Counted from the first letter of the stretch, positions 1 to 12,512 are shown. The stretch is 64,000 nucleotides of DNA from Patiria miniata (GCF_015706575.1 NW_024037056.1:11669176-11733175), one strand, 5' to 3'. A program made the numbers and translations. Notes: generated from the sequence alone by a model not told the origin.

Positions 1-1535
1 CAGGTCGGCAACGATGTGCTGCAAATTCTCCGGTCGCAGAGCTGCATTCTCCACGCCCTGTTGCTCCTTAATTTTCCGCTCACTCAAAAAAATATCAACC
101 AAATCTTCATGATGATTGGCAGTCTTCTCCTTGCTGTGCTCTTTCAAGAGTTGGTTGATGTGACCGTAGAAGTTCTTCAAGCTGGCGACATATGTCCGCA
201 AATATGGGAGCATGGTCAGCTTGTTGAACACCGGTGAGAATTCGAACACGCTCCCTGCCCCAGCCTGCACAAAGACATCGTTTAGGACCTGAAGGAGGCG
301 CTTAAACGCCGGGTCGGTGTACTGGAACCGTTTGCCGAACACCACCATGCTGATGATGTTAGAAACGGCATTGCCCAGGGCGTGCTTCGGGTCGTACGCC
401 TTGCCGCCGTGTCTCTTGACCTCCTCAATGAAGATCTCGGCTTCTGTGACGATGTTCTGCTCGAATGCCGACTTGCCCACTCCGAGTTTCCTGAGAACGG
501 TCATGGAGAAACGACGGAGCTCCACCCAGTTCTCGCCCGAGGATGCAAGGAAACCTGCAAAGGTGACAGTCCGAAGGCTCTAACAAATTACCCCAAAAAG
601 GTGCATCACAGTACCTCGATCGTGTACTATCACAAGTGCGTGAGAGAGCTAGGCAAAAACAACGGGCTTGTTCCCCAATTATAAACAATTGTTTGTGTGT
701 GGGGGAGGGGTCGGATCTTCTCCGCGTTATAGGGATTTCTCCATTGTTAAGTAAATTAGAAACGAGTTATGGGGACTGTCTGCTGTCCCCATAGTGTCTT
801 CAGTCCCCATAGAACCATGGCACAAATCGTGTGTAGTCCCCACAACTAGGGAACAAGGATGTTTGTTGACATATTATACATCTTTTTTCTCTTTTCTTTT
901 TTTGATTGTGGATTTTGTTCGTGATTTTTTTGTTTTTGAGCAAAGCTCAATTTTACCTTTCCCACGGGCAACCATCTCAGTCGTGTAAGCGGGTGGTCTG
1001 TCGCTGAGCTGCTGCCGAGAGAACGCCTCTTTCACCGTATGATGCCCATGCAGAACGACCACAGGTATTCCTGCCAGATTGATGCTTACAACATCACCGT
1101 ATCTAGTGGGATAGAAAACATTAATTCATAATTATAGTTGCACAAGGCAGTCATTATCACAATGAGCGAGAAGTTTGATGTTTGACGTAGCTAATGACTG
1201 AGGATTTAATCATTTGCTATTTAGCGCGCAGGCACATTAGTTACGTAAAGAATCAACCACTGCCGATGGACGTCGGTCGAACTAGCTTGCTGCATTAGTC
1301 AACCAATGGTCCTTGCTCGAACTTTTTCCTACCTGGCAGTCAGCTTCGAGATGTTCTCGTGCAGCTCGCCTCCGTACCACGTCAGTTGTGGGAGGTTTCC
1401 CAGGAAGGGCCAGCCCCAGGGCCCGGGAGGCAGATTCCGCGGTCGACGAAGGAACCGCAACACGACGAGAAACACGGCGATCCCGAGGAGAAGCGACCGA
1501 ACATCGAGGACGGTCAAGGCCGAGAGAATCTCCAT
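1..1535 (-). CDS. Cytochrome P450, CYP2-like, 5' part only (cut by window start)
   Basis: This should be a haem-thiolate monooxygenase anchored in the ER membrane by its N-terminus. Three coding exons are seen: 1535-1333, 1102-957 and 554-1, the last open at the window edge. The start ATG (1533-1535) gives MEILSALTVL, followed by a single hydrophobic anchor and the proline hinge NLPPGPWGWPFLGNLPQL. Exon 2 carries YGDVVSINLAGIPVVVLHGH and the RPPAYTTEMVARGKG stretch. Exon 3 carries the C-helix block ENWVELRRFSMTVLRKLGVG, whose W and R contact the haem propionates in this family, and runs on through helices D-H to LQHIVADL. All junctions are GT-AG and in frame. About 300 residues are visible out of the usual ~490. 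The I-helix threonine, the ExxR motif and the haem-binding cysteine lie outside the window, so activity cannot be judged and the substrate is unknown. The family call is from recognisable CYP2 clan signatures. Confidence 0.93.
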
Positions 1536-3841
1536 TGTGATTTCTGGTAAAAACAGGTCGTCAAAAAAAATTATTAGCAGTCGTGTTACCATGTGGGAGG
1601 CGGCACGCGGCGCAAGGCCACGCCCCTTGCCTCCAGGCGTGTATTCCTAAGGTTTAAGGAAAATACATATTGAGCATATTAAATAAAAGGCCCCACTTGC
1701 CCCCCCCCCCCCCTGCAAATGGGACCCTATGGGTTGCTCCTTCCATATTTAGGCTTACAGCTAGTAGATGCACCTAGTCACGATCTGTCATGGAAAGGTA
1801 CAAGTTCCTAACTTGATATACAGTGTAAATGTACCGGAGAATAGAAACAGCAGTTGTTTTATATCTCAAAATTGAAAACAAGTCACCAGTTCACCAGTTC
1901 CTTTGGATATCAGGCAGGGTGCGTGCGAGCCTAGCGTGCGAACTGGAGTGGTATGCTATCGTCACAATTGATTGCTACTACCCAGACGGGTAAACACGAA
2001 AGATGCGCCAACAAAAAGCCAGACAACAAAAGGCCAGACAATCGTACCAGTGAGGCAATTGTACCCGTACCTGTCACGGCTGCGCTGATATCGTTATCTA
2101 AAGGTCGGAAGGTACAAGTCCCAAAACTTTTTAAATGTGTTTGCTCGCTGGATATGGGGAGGGCTAGGGAAACACAAACATTCCAAACACGCACAGAGAT
2201 TCCCAAGTGTGTTCGAAGTTAAAAGAGAAGTATAAAGTGCAAGGGGCAGAATGTAGCAAGCTGACGCCACTTTTCATCATATATAAATAATAAATCATGA
2301 TTAAATACAACCAAGATAAGAAAAGCCAATAAAGCTGGTCCCAGAGAACACACACTTACATTCATTTGATTCAAGATGGCTGTTCACTGGAAGTCTTTTC
2401 ATGTATCACTGAAAACCCAATCCACATGTAGACCATGGGTGCCGATGCACAGCGCATTGTGCGCGTAAACGGCATTGCGTTTGTCACGTTTGGTGCGTTT
2501 TTTTTGCATCTGTTCTCCAGCACGCGACCCTCCCCGGTGCCGCTTTCCCTTTCGGTTACAATAGTTTTTTTCTTCTGCAAACCCGTTAGTATTTTGCTCC
2601 CTTATACATACATAATTAAACAGCGTTTACAGGTTCAAGATGCACAACCATCGATCCCTCAGTCTGGCTTCCACCGTCGCACAATTACAAAATTGCAGCC
2701 GCCGTCTGCAAATGGTGCCCGACTTAATTAAGTGCAAAATATATGGGAGCCCAGAGGGGCCACATAAAGCCTTAACTCGATCGTAACCCAATCTAAAAAC
2801 ACGTTAAAATTGTGCAGCAGCAGCTCTCCAGTCAAACCAGTGAGTTAGGCGGTTTTGAGACATCATCTTACATTGAAATTATTTTTGTTAAATTTTGCCG
2901 ACGCGCATGGCTATGGCGATGCGCGCGCATACCAGAAACCGGAGACCTTTTTTGGGGGGGGGGGGGCTTAAGCGTATACAAGTTATTATTAAACAAAATA
3001 GGAGCTAGTATTTGTAATATTTTTTTGTTTTATTTTCTTTTTATACACACTGTATTCAGACCGTACTGCGCTGATATGGAGCTGCTGCAGATAATGTCTC
3101 CTGTCCTGATAGACGGGTAGCGCTGTAAGACTTTGGTGTAACGCGCAAGTCATAAGCATCACATTTTCAATATCATTATCGATTCATTATCATCCTCTCG
3201 ATTCTTGAAAAGTTCCAGGAGGAAACAAGACTACGGAGTGACTGATTACGAAACTATAGGCTCCGCAAATTGCCAATGTCTGTAACGTTTAAAGCAGTGT
3301 TTTCAATGTCCAATAACGACTAAGAACAGCTGGATAGGCAGGCAACATGCTGGTCTCTTATCTAACAGTGTTGTCATACCTCTGTCTTGAACACTGCTTT
3401 TTTTTTTCATTGGCCCAGAACGATCACGTGTTAAGTTTATAAAAAGTCATGGCACCTTCCCTGTGGGATATCACGTACGTACGGTACGGTACTACGGTAC
3501 GGTACGTACGGTGTGAAACGCTTGTATCGTTGGTACCCACGCTATTTTCAACATGTTTTTACACATGTGTGGGAGCAGCGAACTAGCAGACGATCAGCTG
3601 TTTTGAGCACGCGACATGCATGTGAGTTGAGGTTCAATTGTCATGACTGTTGTGTTTACTGCTGTTTGTTTTCGTGATTTTTACATCAACATCCTTCGCC
3701 TCGGGTGTTATGCGCCCCAAGGGTGTTCAAAACGTCATATCCCACATCACAGCAGTCAACAATTGTTAAATATAACCGTAGCGATACAAATCAATTAAAA
3801 ACTTCCCTTTAGAAGAAAATCATTGGCTCCACAGTTCTTAT
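1536..3841. other. Intergenic: P450 upstream flank and receptor 3' flank
   Basis: No supportable gene was seen here. The interval must hold the P450 promoter (transcription runs toward position 1) and the 3' UTR of the GPCR that ends at 3842. A minus-strand AT-rich stretch near 1660-1690 could be a weak TATA region but is not convincing. A piece around 2250-2300 resembles the GACGCCACTTTT repeat found at 30.26 kb and 36.3 kb. A short low-complexity block at 3475-3515 is built from GGTAC/GTACC steps. Confidence 0.5.
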
Positions 3842-6800
3842 CTACAACATGGTGTTTTGCACGCTAATGGTGCGCGGTCGGCTTGACGATCGGCCGGCCC
3901 TTGTTGGTACTGTGGTCCGTCTCCAGCACAAGCCCAGCCTCTTGAGGGCGTCCAGGTAGAGCGGGTTAGCCACGGCATAGCAAAACGGATTCACGGTGCT
4001 GTTCATGTGTGCCAAGTACACGCTGGTCTGATGAGAAAAGTAAAACAATACAAGGTAAGCCAAGAAAAACTGGTCTAACAGCGATCAAAATTCTATTTAA
4101 ATTATTCAGAATGAATTATAGAGTTTGTAGAAGCAGTACCGTTGTGGTAACTTGATGATTATGACAAGTCCATTGTCGGCGCACGGACGGCCACTTGAAT
4201 TATTGACTATATGGCAGTATGTCAGTGAGAGACTGAAAGAAGTCTAAATCACTAGTGACAGTCAGTCAGTCAGTAAGATAGGTTACCAGTTTAATTAAAA
4301 CGGGAAGTTAATGAGATAGTGCCCAGTCTAACTCATGACAGTCAGTCAGTGACATAGGTAACCAGACTAATTCATACGTGACAGTCACTCAGTGAGATAG
4401 GTAACCGGTCTAATTCACAGGTGACAGTCACTCAGTGAGATAGGTCACCAGTCTAATTAAAACGTGAAGTCAGATAGATGACCCTAATTCACAAGTGACA
4501 GTCAGTCACAATAATATTGTGTCCCAAAAAATCGAGCTGTTCAGTGCTTGTTGTGACTCCAGCCGCGCACTGGTCGCCTTTTGCGGACGTGTACTAAGAA
4601 ACAACATTTGTGTATTGGTGCTGTGTGTAATTTATGCATGTGACACACACAACGTGTATCGTACGTACATTGGATGAAAATAAACAGGAAACACGTGCGT
4701 ACTCCGTCGTGTTCGATGTAAACAACCGTATTTTTTTCCGTCTTTTCTCGGGAACGGTAAGACATTAGGTTAGTTTCCTTTCAACTAGACCTTTCAAATA
4801 GTATAAGTAAACAATCCAAAACTAAGATTTTCGGGGATTTCAGGCTGTAATGCCCCTTTAAGGGTCTAATTCATAAATGAGAATCAATTGGTCAGTCAGT
4901 CAGGTGCAAAGGGGACACTAGGCTTACCCCGTCTGGGACAAACAAAATAAAATCATGAAAGTGTTAAGTGAGTTGTTTTTTTTTTAAAGTATAAAACACC
5001 AAAACTGTAGCGGTACATTTATCTCATCATGTTGTGTTTATAGGCCTAGGCCTATACGTGCACTGATGAATGTGATCAATGCGGATAGGCATACAGCTTG
5101 GTTTGAAACAGTTTGGTGGAATGCTATACTTTAATTAATCTTATGCCCAAACATTCTCTACTCCAAACAGCCTACCCTGTCACGTTCGTTAAATAAAGTG
5201 GTGCGCTACACTGACTCAGAATCGTGTCTACAGCATTGATTGTGGGGTTGAATGTAGAAGCAGAATCAATGCATAAAACCTAATACAACTTATTCTTGGA
5301 CGGTGTAAAGGTGAGGATTGGTTTGCTATACGATTTGCAAAGGTCGGCACGAACGGCTGATCTAACGCTTTGTCTTCACGGAAAAAGGTACTTAGGCCTA
5401 CGAGTTATGACAATTTAAAGGGAAAATACAACATTTGCAAACATCAAAAAATAAAACTACCAAATCATTTTGAAATACCTTGCTGGACTGTTTAATAGTG
5501 AATGACAGTGTAAAGCATCCTGTAAAATCATGGCACCTGGTAAACTGTCATTTTCAAGAAAAGTGGTATTTTTGTATCAATTTCCAACGCTGATCGGCCG
5601 ACCAGCGTTGGAAAAAACTGGGTTTTTTTCAAATACTGGCCCCAGTTGACCATCGCACTTGTTTGCAATCGATTACACACATATGAACGGGTACAAGCCA
5701 GCTAGACTGGTTCCCTGACCTTACAATTCCCCAATGTATGTAAACTGCTCTGTTTCTTCTAAAATGGAGTCGGGGAACCAGACTACAGGAAAATGATTGT
5801 TTTTCTTGGTTTTTATAGCATTTTCGAACCCAAAACCTCAAAAAAGTCAGTGTAACTATATTTGCTATATATTTCCAACCCCCCAATTCCATCCATTTCT
5901 GAAAATTACAGCAAAAGCAAAGGATGAAAATTCCCTTCAATATAGGGTGACTCCAAATAGGCAACCCTAACAAAAATTTTCAAAAACGTGATTTGTGAAT
6001 TTTCATTTTTTGGATATCAAATAAAAGCCGAGAGTTTGTTTCTTTCAAATACTGGAAAAAAAATAATGAAAACAGCACATTGGGTTGTTGAGAAAATGCC
6101 AATTATACAAAAGAAGTGGTTTTTCATCCTTTTTATTGGTGCTTCAAACAGTGAAACATGTTACTGTAAGCGTTATGTGCAATTAAATACATTTACTTCT
6201 GATGAAAAATTACTTGGATATTGTATTCTCTAAATCTAGGTCTTGCTAACTTGACAGGGTCACAATTCAAAGTGTCACTTACATAAGTGTGAAAAGACTA
6301 AGTCTGATAAGGTGTGTATAATTGTTACATAACACTTGACATAGTGAAAGCATCTTAGACCGTGCCACAGAAACATTAATTTTAGTACATCTTTCATTGT
6401 GCAATTTCATTAATATTTTGTTTGATGATGAAAAGGTTTTAAATAGGACTTAAAAGGGCAAGATACCTGTTCAGGTGGAAATAAAAGGTATTTCCATCAA
6501 TTCATTTGTAATCTTTTCATATTATGTGCCGTGTTGCTTGTAAGGATTATGACACAATGCGCTACATGCATTTCATGTACAAATAGGTACAGGGTAAATC
6601 CCTTAACTGTGGTAATGCCATTGGAATGCGCCAAAAAGGTGTTGTGTTACATAATTGGCATTTTCTCAACAACCTAATGTGCTGTTTACATGATTTCAGT
6701 ATTTGAAAGAAAAAACCTCTCAGCTTTAATCTGATACCCAATATTTTTGGAAAAAAGGCAAATGTTTCAGAGTTGCGGTTTTTTTTTGGTCACCCTGTAT

Positions 6801-9800
6801 AAAAGGTATTACTTTCATATTATAGGCCGTTTGCTATAGGAAATCGAAGTCATCGGTCTATGTTTGCTATTGTAATGTCCATTAACGCCCCCTTACTGGC
6901 GCTTAAAATACAATGTCCGAGAGGTCGATAAACTGCAATGGGTAAATTTCAATCGGTACTTCTCTGAGAGAAGTTTACGACCTGTGCTTTCCATGATAAT
7001 GTGCAACAATCTTCCAGCAGCGATTCCCCAAAACATAATTTAGTTAGTTGGTAGCATATCCGCTCCGTTCACAAGTACCCTCTCACCGGCAAAGAAAGTA
7101 CAGTTGGGGTAACCGTCCGACGCCATCTTGCCTGACTGCAATTCATTTGACGCGAATTGAAGCGCGGCCACTGCGTGTACATAGTACAAATCCCTGCGTC
7201 ACACACATTGATCTCCATATGGTCACACACAAGGAACGGTGCGCGTTAACCAGCGAAATGTGCGCCCATGGGACGTCGTTGCTAGGTAAAAGGGCGCCCT
7301 CTTTAGTCGGCGCACGGAAGCCATATCTATTCAACAGATTCACTGTGCACTGTAAATGACCGAGGGGCGTTGTACTGCATTGGAAAAATTGTCATCGTTA
7401 TTTCTTTAAGAGCACTGTCTGATTTTTGCTTTCCATGGTAATGTTCAAGACCTTTTTCGGGTAGCAATTCCCAAATCGTACTATAGCTTGGTAACACTTT
7501 CCGTCGTCAGAGTCACCATAGAGTCACATCTGTCCTTACGGTCATGGGTTTTACGTGTACGTGTTGGTTAATTCCAGGGTGTGTTTACATAAGTTTTTCA
7601 AGCACCATCCGTCAACCCACAAAGGGTGCACGGGGAAAATCAAAAGACTCATTTGCAGGGGAAATTGACTTAGCTGTCAGGTGCGAGATATTAATTACAC
7701 TTATCAAGGGAAGAGCGTTCTTGCGTTGTCTGTTTGCGAATTGCATTCAGCGAATGTAGTCGCTCAGCGTAGGCGCGCATCACACAGTACTTCGGTGCTT
7801 TGTAGGTTATACTATTGGAGTGGAATCGGGCGACCAGAATTAGTATACAAATAATGAATGACTATGAGTGCAATGGTGAGAATATTTCATGAGTTGAAAG
7901 GTGGAATGTTTCATTCAACGAGGCGAGGTGGAATGTTTCATTCAACGGAGAGTTGGGGGAGACCCATCCTCGACTCCATGGGCGCGTGCGCGTACATTCA
8001 CTAAATGAGATTGCGCAAGGCATGATGGGAAACAACATGGCGCAGCAAGATCTCGTACCCATGAGAACGAGGTTGGGGGAGACCATTGATCTCCATTAGA
8101 CCCGGTCCACCCACTGCGAATTTCGAATGATCCAAAGTTATAGACCATTATCATGTTGCAACCATTTTATTTTTTTCCCATTCAGATCAATGTAACCAAA
8201 GCGAGGCTGGAAGGAAAAACAGTCTGGTTCCTCCAATAGTAAGCCCTGGATAGCAAACTTTCTTTCTGTATCCCGCAAGATTCGATACCGCAACTAATGG
8301 ATTTATATCGTGTAGTTAGTGTTGTTATTTCCAACGTGCATTACGTGTTTTCACGATCATGGTAATTATAACGTCCACGCCTTCTCAAAAATACTCTTTT
8401 CCTTTCCAATTTGCTCATATTAATATGACATGTGATATTACATATTGGCGGGATAAGATTGTAACATTTTAACTTCGAAAACAATCGTTTATTTGTAACT
8501 CACGGCGCGACGAGTTGATTGTGCTTTTACCCCAGACACCGTATACAAAAACAAACGCTTATGTAATGTACAGGCAGGCACCAGACTATTCCTCATTTGC
8601 ATACGTGTGCAAAAACTTTGCACATGCAAATGATCCAATACCAGGGTGAGAGAGCAGATAGTGGTGGGCGCGTACTGCTCGACACCCTGGGGACGAGGTT
8701 GGGAGGCACCGTCATCCTCATCCGATGCGGATATCTGTGAAGTGTTTGTCTCGTCTATGAAGTGTCGGGTTGGAAAGGGAATTTACCTGTAGGCCCTACG
8801 TTTACTTTGAACTTGTGTGGAATCAATTAAACCGCCCATCTCTAAAGTCGAGGGGAACATCCCGTTAATCGAGGTCGACTAATGACGTCAAATGAAAGAG
8901 TTGTTTATTAAATGATTGGCAACAGAAATATATGTTTTGAAACAATGAGACTGCACGTGAAGATAAACCAGACCCACAGGTGCATTTCAAAACAAATATT
9001 TGTTTCAAAACAAAAATTTCTGTCGCCAAGCCTTTAATAATCTTCACGTGCAGTCTTTATTTTGTCATTTTCAAGGATGTTTCTGGCCGTGTTTTGTGCT
9101 AATGGGGTTTGCCCCGGTGTTTCTGGCAGTGGCTGCAATATGAGCCGCAGCACCTTGTCAACCATTATAAGGTGCTACATAATGGGTCTCATATTTCTCA
9201 TATACTTTATTTACCTTACTTTAATAAGAGACATAATTTCCAGCGCCTTGAGTACCTAGATACGTGCGCTATATAAGACTCCGTTATTATTACTATTAAT
9301 GCGAATTTTGAATATTCATGAGCAAGTGACGCCACCTAAGTGGCCTCAGCTTTACAACTTTGGGCAGAAGTTTGCTGGAATTGTTTTAGTTTTGACGTGG
9401 ATAATAATAAATCTGGAGGTTTTTTCCCAAAAGCCATAAGCTAGTAAAAAATTCGGTTCACATTTTAACTGTTACTTTCTAGAATTTAACCCCAAAGGGG
9501 CTGCGTTATTTTGATCATCTCACAGCCGGGGGCGGATTCCGCCCCCCCCCCCCCTCCCTCAGATCTCGGCCATCGAGTGACGAAAAATTATGAAACTCGG
9601 TGCATGCATAGAACAACTTAATATGAACATACGCAAGAAATGTCATGACTATAGGTTAAAGGTTTAGGAATTATGGCTAATTAACTAATCATATGTACCA
9701 ATGGTAATTCTGCTTTGTGTACACTACATAATGGGGAGATTCAGTTTTCATGGTGCGCAGCGAAAAAAACTCGCTGCGCATGCGCGGCAACCCATGGTCA

Positions 9801-12512
9801 GAAATGTCAGGAAGCTCGGGTCGGGAAAAATAATTGTTACAAGGGTATCGCAGAAAAAGTTGAGGGGACGGATTCCGCCCCTGGCCCTTTAAGGGTTAAA
9901 GGGGAAGCCTGAAAGTGAATCATAGCACCAACCAACAGGTAACAAGGTAACAGCACAGGACATTGTTAAGTGCAACGTCCCTTTAAAATATCAAGAAGTG
10001 CAACACTTACCATCTGTCTGCGGAATAGTCTGCTATTAACTTGATTAAATTGGATATTACATGTAATGCGTGATTCCTGTCTATTTTAACACGTTCTAAA
10101 ATCAATTTTTACTGGAAAAATTGATCCTGTTGAAAATACAAAACGTGCTATATCGATTTGTGTTAGACTGAACGAGCGAGTTGTGCAAATACACACGGAT
10201 AAGCGGATTTGTTTCATTTGAACTTTGTAATTTATCAAAAACTGTTAATGTTACCGAAATGACATGGAGCAAAAAAACAGCTTTGGTAGCCACTAGGTCT
10301 TTCATGCTATATGAAACTCAATTGTGACCGAATCCCACAAAATGAGTCCTAATGACAATTTCTCACTTATTAGTTGTTCACATTCAATAGGGAGAGCATA
10401 ATCTGTTCTTTAGTTTAATATATTCCTCAGTTTGAAATATTGATGTATTCAGATATTTTGATGTTAAACAAGTTTGCTCTTCAGTTTATAATACAGGGTG
10501 AGCAAAAAAAACCAAAAAACCCCCAAATGTCGGGACTATTGTTTTATTGAAGTTCTGCATGGAGCACTGTCAAAATCTAGGATATGAAAGCCCAATTCAT
10601 AAGCTTTCTTTTAGTACAAGAATCATTCAAATAACTTATGTACTTTTCAAGTTTCGGAATTTTAAACACAACCACCGTTTTAAGGTTCTGTCCACGGATC
10701 ACAAAAAAAGGTGTGCGTTCTTTCAGCAAAACGAAAACAATTCACACACACCCCTATGTGATTTCCTTTCGAAAAGTACATGAGTGATTTGAATGATTCT
10801 TGTACTAAAAGAAAGCTTATGAATTGGGCTTTCATATCATAGATTTTAAAAATGCTACATGCAGAACTTCTCTAAAACAATGGTCCCAACATTTGAGTTT
10901 CATTTTTTTTACTCACCCTGTATTCCTCAGTTTGAAATCTCGATGTATTCAGATATTTTCATGATGAACAAGTCAATCAATTCCTATTGACTTCCATATC
11001 AGGTTAGATTCTTTGAAAAGCGAATGAATCAAAGGAACGCAGCTCTGGCAACTTGTGACTCATTTTGTTGGGTTGGGTTACAAGTTTTGTGTTCAGTTCT
11101 TTTGTTTTTAAGGCCAACATACAAAGAAAAAGAGGTCATTTGGGCATCTCGTATATTCTGGTTATTAAAAGGAAAGTGATCTGAACTTCTTTAAATGTTC
11201 GTGGAGAAAGCAGCCAAAATGAATAGAAGTTACTTTTTTTAAGTAATAATTGCAAATCCTAAAGTTCCGTTCTTGCGAAATTTTGTCTGTAAACACCTAC
11301 CTGGTAGAGAACAAGAGGGATACAGCTTGGGCAGACAGAGTAGATTATGACAAGTACGGACCAAGGGACGGACGAGACGAGCAGAGCGACAAGGATGAGC
11401 GTAAGAGTGCGGATCGCTCGGTGGCTTTCCCGGGTACTAAAGTCCCGCTCGTGCTCGGTCGGCTTGGTCGTAGTCGTAGAGCCTGGCCCTCCATCACTAG
11501 CTTGGCCTGTTGTGGGTCTGTTTACAGGGTATTTCTCAATGCGGGACAATGATGGTACGGTGTGGTTGTTGAGCTGTACGTCGGCTTCAAAACTTGGGTT
11601 TTCGTGCCAAGAAGGGAGCTCGGTTGTGTGGTTGTAATTGGCGGCTGAGAGAGGAGCTGCTGTAGAGTGGATGTCTAGGACTGCTGGGTTCTTCGGAGGC
11701 TGCTGATCGGCGGTTGGAATGCTGTATCCGCTGGCTGGATCTTGGGTGGAGCAACTGGTGCCTAGGTTGGTCATCCTCACTGGCCTTTGTTGCTTAGACT
11801 TGCGGATGACGCGGTAGATCCGCAAGTAGAGCACCGAGGTGATCGGCACGGGTATCCAGAAGAAACAAATGGGTGCTAATATGGAGAAGACGAGACTTTC
11901 CACGTACTGGGGGTAGCAGAAGCCGGGCCTGATCCGACGGGCACCGACGATGTACGGCCAGAGAAGGCACCAGGGAAGCCATATGAGGAAGGGAATGACG
12001 TAGGAGATTGAGATCATGAAGGTAGCGTGACGCAACGTGCGCCTACGAAGGTGCTTGAACGGATGGTAGACAGCCTGGTACCGGTCGGCAGCGAGGACCA
12101 AGATTCCTAAGACGGAGATGTGGATGAAGACGTGGTTGAGGTACAAATAGGTGTCGCAAACGGCAGGACCGAAGGGCCAGCGACCCAGCACCCAGTAAAC
12201 GGTGTACAGAGGCATTGTAATGAGACCTGCGACGAGGTCTGAGACGGAGAGCCCCACGATGTAGTAGTTGGTGTAGGTGCGGAGCCGACGGTCGGTGCAG
12301 AAGGCGCCCAAGACTACCAGGTTGCCCAGCACGGTGATGGAGCAAATGAGGCAACTCGTCACGGCGATGGCGATTTGGACCGTGCCGAGCGGCTGTTCCT
12401 CCCCGGCAACCGACGGCCAAGCCGCGGTGGCGTTGACGATTGGTTCCGTGCTTTGGCATGTCATGACATTCAATAATGATTCAGTAGTTGTGAAATTAAC
12501 AATCTCACCCAT
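3842..12512 (-). CDS. Class A GPCR, muscarinic acetylcholine receptor-like, divergent ligand pocket
   Basis: This is a seven-helix plasma-membrane receptor of 465 residues. CDS is 12512-11301 joined to 4027-3842; the intron (GT at 11300-11299, AG at 4029-4028) is phase 0 and falls just before TM7. The short N-terminus has NFT and NAT glycosylation sequons (residues 6 and 27). Structural motifs are present: N64 in TM1, D92 in TM2 (LSVSD), C119 and C199 for the extracellular disulfide, DRY at 143-145, P383 in TM6, and NPFCY at 417-421. The third intracellular loop is long and polar (about 237-360), as in muscarinic and histamine H3 receptors. The TM6-TM7 segment CPSCIP...YLAHMNSTVNPFCY closely matches the muscarinic CxxCIP...INSTxNPxCY signature. 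However the amine-binding aspartate of TM3 is asparagine (N126), and the TM6 and TM7 aromatic-cage residues are replaced. It may therefore be an orphan receptor or bind another ligand. Kinship to H3-like receptors is the main alternative. Confidence 0.92.
4250..4515. repeat. Imperfect tandem repeat, GTCAGTCA core, roughly 50-60 bp units
   Basis: About four to five diverged units run head to tail. Each contains GTGACAGTCAGTCAGTGA, then GATAGGTAACCAG and TCTAATTCA. A further decayed piece follows at about 4863-4920. The same CAGTCAGTGA core appears in the separate tandem repeat at 62.1 kb. Confidence 0.75.
5424..5940 (+). repeat. Dispersed repeat copy 1, with internal 28-base hairpin
   Basis: The stretch shares an ordered series of blocks with 13998-14490: AACATTTGCAAACATCA at the left, then GCATCCTGT, CACCTGGT, TGTCATTTTCAAGAAAAG, TTTTTGTATCAATTTCCAAC, and at the right CAGCAAAAGCAAA. 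The hairpin lies at 5584-5611 (12-base arms, GGCC loop, one mismatch). No coding potential was seen and the family is not recognised. Confidence 0.75.
5941..6800. mobile_element. MITE with long terminal inverted repeats (AGGGTGAC ends)
   Basis: The left end reads TATAGGGTGACTCC and the right end GGTCACCCTGTATA. Within the arms, AACAGCACATTGGGTTGTTG (left) pairs with the inverted CAACAACCTAATGTGCTGTT (right), and the inverted match extends over roughly 200 bases per arm. There is no transposase. It shares its terminal bases with the TACAGGGTGA palindromic elements elsewhere in the window. Confidence 0.75.
8948..9056. repeat. Short hairpin element, 17-bp perfect inverted repeat
   Basis: AGACTGCACGTGAAGAT at 8948-8964 is repeated inverted at 9040-9056. 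Between them AAACAAATATTTGTTT forms a second, inner palindrome. It may be a tiny MITE or a structured remnant. No function is evident. Confidence 0.7.
9486..9899. mobile_element. piggyBac-like MITE flanked by TTAA
   Basis: The 406-bp body (9490-9895) is flanked by TTAA on both sides. It begins CCCCAAAGGGGC and ends GCCCTTTAAGGG, giving an imperfect inverted repeat of about 16 bp. Duplication of TTAA with CCC...GGG termini is the signature of the piggyBac superfamily. Each end also carries GGATTCCGCCCC as an inner motif. There is no transposase, so it is non-autonomous. Confidence 0.7.
10492..10921. mobile_element. Palindromic MITE, TACAGGGTGA family, copy A
   Basis: The element starts TACAGGGTGAGCAAAAAAA and ends TTACTCACCCTGTA, and is close to self-complementary along its length. 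Arm motifs AAATGTCGGGAC, GAAGTTCTGCATG and CATAAGCTTTCTTTTAGTAC recur inverted in the right half. It sits inside a local duplication: CAGTTTGAAAT followed by GATGTATTCAGATATTTT occurs just before (about 10.43 kb) and just after (about 10.93 kb) the element. Confidence 0.85.

Larger units (their letters stand above)
4028..11300 (-). other. Large intron of the muscarinic-like receptor, repeat-filled
   Basis: This 7.3 kb intron holds no recognisable exon. It contains a tandem repeat near 4.25-4.51 kb, one copy of a dispersed repeat with a hairpin (5.42-5.94 kb), a MITE (5.94-6.80 kb), a pair of direct 22-base repeats near 7.90-7.94 kb (core GGTGGAATGTTTCATTCAAC), a piece at 8.14-8.24 kb that recurs inverted at 13.79-13.89 kb, a small hairpin at 8.95-9.06 kb, a piggyBac-like MITE at 9.49-9.90 kb and a palindromic MITE at 10.49-10.92 kb. 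Confidence 0.75.

Noticed and set aside
2435-2731. Plus-strand open frame of 98 codons upstream of the P450
   Set aside because: No domain, hydrophobic low-complexity content, and no splice or promoter context supports it.
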